Shown here: in pieces, positions 62,504 to 64,000 of the stretch
How positions within the stretch are numbered: position 1 is the stretch's first letter
Layout: each line of letters opens with the position of its first letter
From: Cyanobium sp943367815
GTDB lineage: Bacteria; Cyanobacteriota; Cyanobacteriia; PCC-6307; Cyanobiaceae
Direction of reading: 5' to 3'
NCBI GenBank assembly: GCA_943367815.1
Contig: CALRKA020000001.1
Location: 372,001 to 436,000, forward strand
Length of the DNA stretch: 64,000 bases
Position numbers and translations under genes: made by a program
Notes under the pieces: generated by a model
Told to the model about the DNA's origin: nothing
Seen by the model: only the letters and a program-made list of their open reading frames with translations
Database searches by the model: none

Positions 62504-64000
62504 TCATGGGGGGAGGCTGGGCCTGGCGCGGCGCCACTCCTGGAAACGATCCAGGGCGGCGCAGAGATCCACGAAACGCAGGGGCTTGGAGAGGAAGTCG
62601 TTCATCCCGGCGGCTTCACACTCCTGGCGATGGGAGCTGAAGGAATAGGCCGTCAAGGCAATGATGTAGATATCCGAATAGCCCTCACTACGCATCTGTC
62701 GGGCCGCGGAGATGCCATCCAGACGGGGCATGGCCACATCCATGACCACCAGATCAAAGGGCTCACTTCGGATGCTTTGGAGTGTGGCGTCGCCATCGCC
62801 CACCAGCTGGACCGACAGATTCAGCCTGGCCAGCATCAGCTCCAGCACTCGCTGGTTGACGCGGTTGTCATCGGCCACCAGGATCCTCAGCCCAGGATCC
62901 AGACCTTGGGGAGGGCTGCTCTGGAGAGGCTTGTGCTGGCTTTTCGAGGCCACCGCGAAGGGCAGGCGGACCGAAAAACAGCTGCCCTTGCCGAGACCCG
63001 ATTCCACCGAGATCTCACCGCCCATCAGCTGGCACAGCCGGGAACAGATCGCCAGGCCGAGCCCGGCACTCTGGCGGGTCTGCTCCGGGTCGGCGTGCCC
63101 GACGAACTCCTCGAAGATGAACGGCAGGGCTGCGGCGGCGATGCCGATGCCGGTGTCGGCGACGCGCAACAACAGGCCGACGGCATCCGCCGCCGTCCGG
63201 GTGGCCTCGACGACGAGCCGGATCTCCCCATGGTTGGTGTATTTGCAGGCATTTCCCAGCAGGTTGAAAAGGATCTGACGCAGCTTCAGATCATCCCCGA
63301 TCAACCATCTCGGCACATCCGGCGACAGGTTGAGCCGCAGATCAAGCTGCCGAATAGAAGCCTGATGTTGAAACAAATTCAGCACGTCATCGAGCAGATG
63401 ATGGAGATCAAACGTTCTGGGGTTCAACGCCAGACGACCGGTCTCGATCTGGGAGATATCGAGAATGTCGTTGACCAGATTCAACAGATAGTCGCCGCTC
63501 TCATGGATGGTCTGGATCATCTCCCTGTGGCGCCCTTCCATGGGACTTGCCAGCAGCAGGTCGCTCATGCCGATCACGGCGTTGAGCGGGGTGCGGATCT
63601 CATGGCTCATCGTGGCCAGAAAACGTGTCTTCGACTGGCTGGCCGCCAGGGCTTCATCCCGGGCCTGGCGCAGCTCCAGAGTTCGCTGGGCCACCTGCTG
63701 CTCCAGCTGATCCCGCGCGTCAATCAGCCTGTCCTGGGCCTGGACAATCGCGCTCTGATCCCGGAACGTGAAGACAAGCGAGGGCTTGCTCGGGACGTTG
63801 ACGGTGGCCCACGACACCTCAATGACCCGACGCGGTGGGGCGCTGGTGAACTCCCAGGTGGTGGTGCCCTCGGGAGCCTGCGTCCAGAAGGGCTGGCCGG
63901 CCGTGGGCTCGGCCGTGGCCTGGGGTTGGCTGTCGGGAAGGATCCTGCTCAGGGAGCGGCCCAGGCACTGAAGGCGTGGGAGGCCCACGAAGCGATCGAA
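62504..64000 (-). CDS. Hybrid histidine kinase / response regulator, N-terminus cut by window edge
   Basis: Frame is open to the window edge, so the true start lies outside. Visible: the end of a PAS-like sensor (SKPSLVFTFRDQSAIVQAQDRLI), a coiled-coil (LEQQVAQRTLELRQARDEAL), HisKA with MSHEIRTPLNAVIG, HATPase_c (LFNLLGNACKYTNHG, VADTGIGI, SAGLGLAICSRLC) and a receiver with VVMDVAMPRLDG and FLSKPLRF. The PAS fragment and absence of a visible membrane helix in this part suggest cytosolic sensing, but the cut end may hold more. Confidence 0.92.
   Translation of the reverse strand, partial: FDRFVGLPRLQCLGRSLSRILPDSQPQATAEPTAGQPFWTQAPEGTTTWEFTSAPPRRVIEVSWATVNVPSKPSLVFTFRDQSAIVQAQDRLIDARDQLEQQVAQRTLELRQARDEALAASQSKTRFLATMSHEIRTPLNAVIGMSDLLLASPMEGRHREMIQTIHESGDYLLNLVNDILDISQIETGRLALNPRTFDLHHLLDDVLNLFQHQASIRQLDLRLNLSPDVPRWLIGDDLKLRQILFNLLGNACKYTNHGEIRLVVEATRTAADAVGLLLRVADTGIGIAAAALPFIFEEFVGHADPEQTRQSAGLGLAICSRLCQLMGGEISVESGLGKGSCFSVRLPFAVASKSQHKPLQSSPPQGLDPGLRILVADDNRVNQRVLELMLARLNLSVQLVGDGDATLQSIRSEPFDLVVMDVAMPRLDGISAARQMRSEGYSDIYIIALTAYSFSSHRQECEAAGMNDFLSKPLRFVDLCAALDRFQEWRRARPSLPP

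Overview
The window is a stretch of a very GC-rich cyanobacterial chromosome, best matched by an alpha-picocyanobacterium of the Cyanobium / freshwater Synechococcus type. The evidence is a psbA gene for photosystem II D1, ndhD, the phylloquinone genes menD and menB, a solanesyl diphosphate synthase, several cyanobacteria-only families (DUF1816, DUF3288, DUF1350, DUF2605, DUF3122, DUF760, DUF4336) and very tight gene packing with many 1-4 bp start/stop overlaps. It looks like core chromosome: I see no prophage, transposase, CRISPR array or plasmid gene. Gene names come from recognising motifs and family architecture by eye; no database search was run.

Layout. 1-6025 (minus): a compact run trpD, carA, STAS protein, mini-RNase III, rlmB, DUF1816, gatA, mixing amino acid/nucleotide synthesis, rRNA maturation and tRNA amidation. 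6100-10530: DUF3288, an exporter-type ABC half-transporter, msrA, four small proteins and tRNA-Pro(GGG) with a strong terminator. 10566-16932: a small unknown, an exonuclease-domain protein, peroxiredoxin Q, DUF1350, acs, a TspO-like protein, a conserved small protein and a HAD phosphatase. 16940-25775: sds, murI, amiC, nitrilase, comB, ubiD-like, Rrf2, ubiG-like, glycosyltransferase, DUF547. 25805-31427 (plus): rhodanese, DUF2605, aroA, mnmD-like, glmU, glyoxalase, TspO-like. 31386-36972: a membrane VTT domain fused to a flavin disulfide reductase, a type-2 NADH dehydrogenase-like protein, DUF3122, and a flavin monooxygenase-like protein behind a Fur/Zur-like box. 37309-45056 (minus): prlC, ndhD, thrB, glk, thrS. 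45175-50408: TM2 protein, muramidase, trpS, three poorly known genes. 50566-55675 (plus): psbA, then a manganese-type ABC transporter and DUF4336. 55698-64000: DUF760, lepB, menD-menB, GAF/degenerate-GGDEF protein, and two hybrid histidine kinases, the last cut by the window edge.

Functionally the region combines photosynthesis (psbA, ndhD, Mn uptake for the water-oxidising cluster, quinone synthesis), wall building (murI, amiC, glmU, muramidase), aromatic amino acid synthesis (aroA, trpD) and tRNA/rRNA maturation (gatA, thrS, trpS, mnmD-like, rlmB, mini-III).

I did not find a clearly new multi-gene system. The most interesting items are the VTT-flavoprotein fusion with a Tyr at the usual catalytic His position, a near-perfect Fur/Zur-like operator at 37055-37071, a head-to-head gene pair whose 5' ends overlap, an RlmB with very long oppositely charged tails, a psbA leader that may begin with a hairpin, and a recurring TAGGNT-type -10 element a short distance before many start codons.
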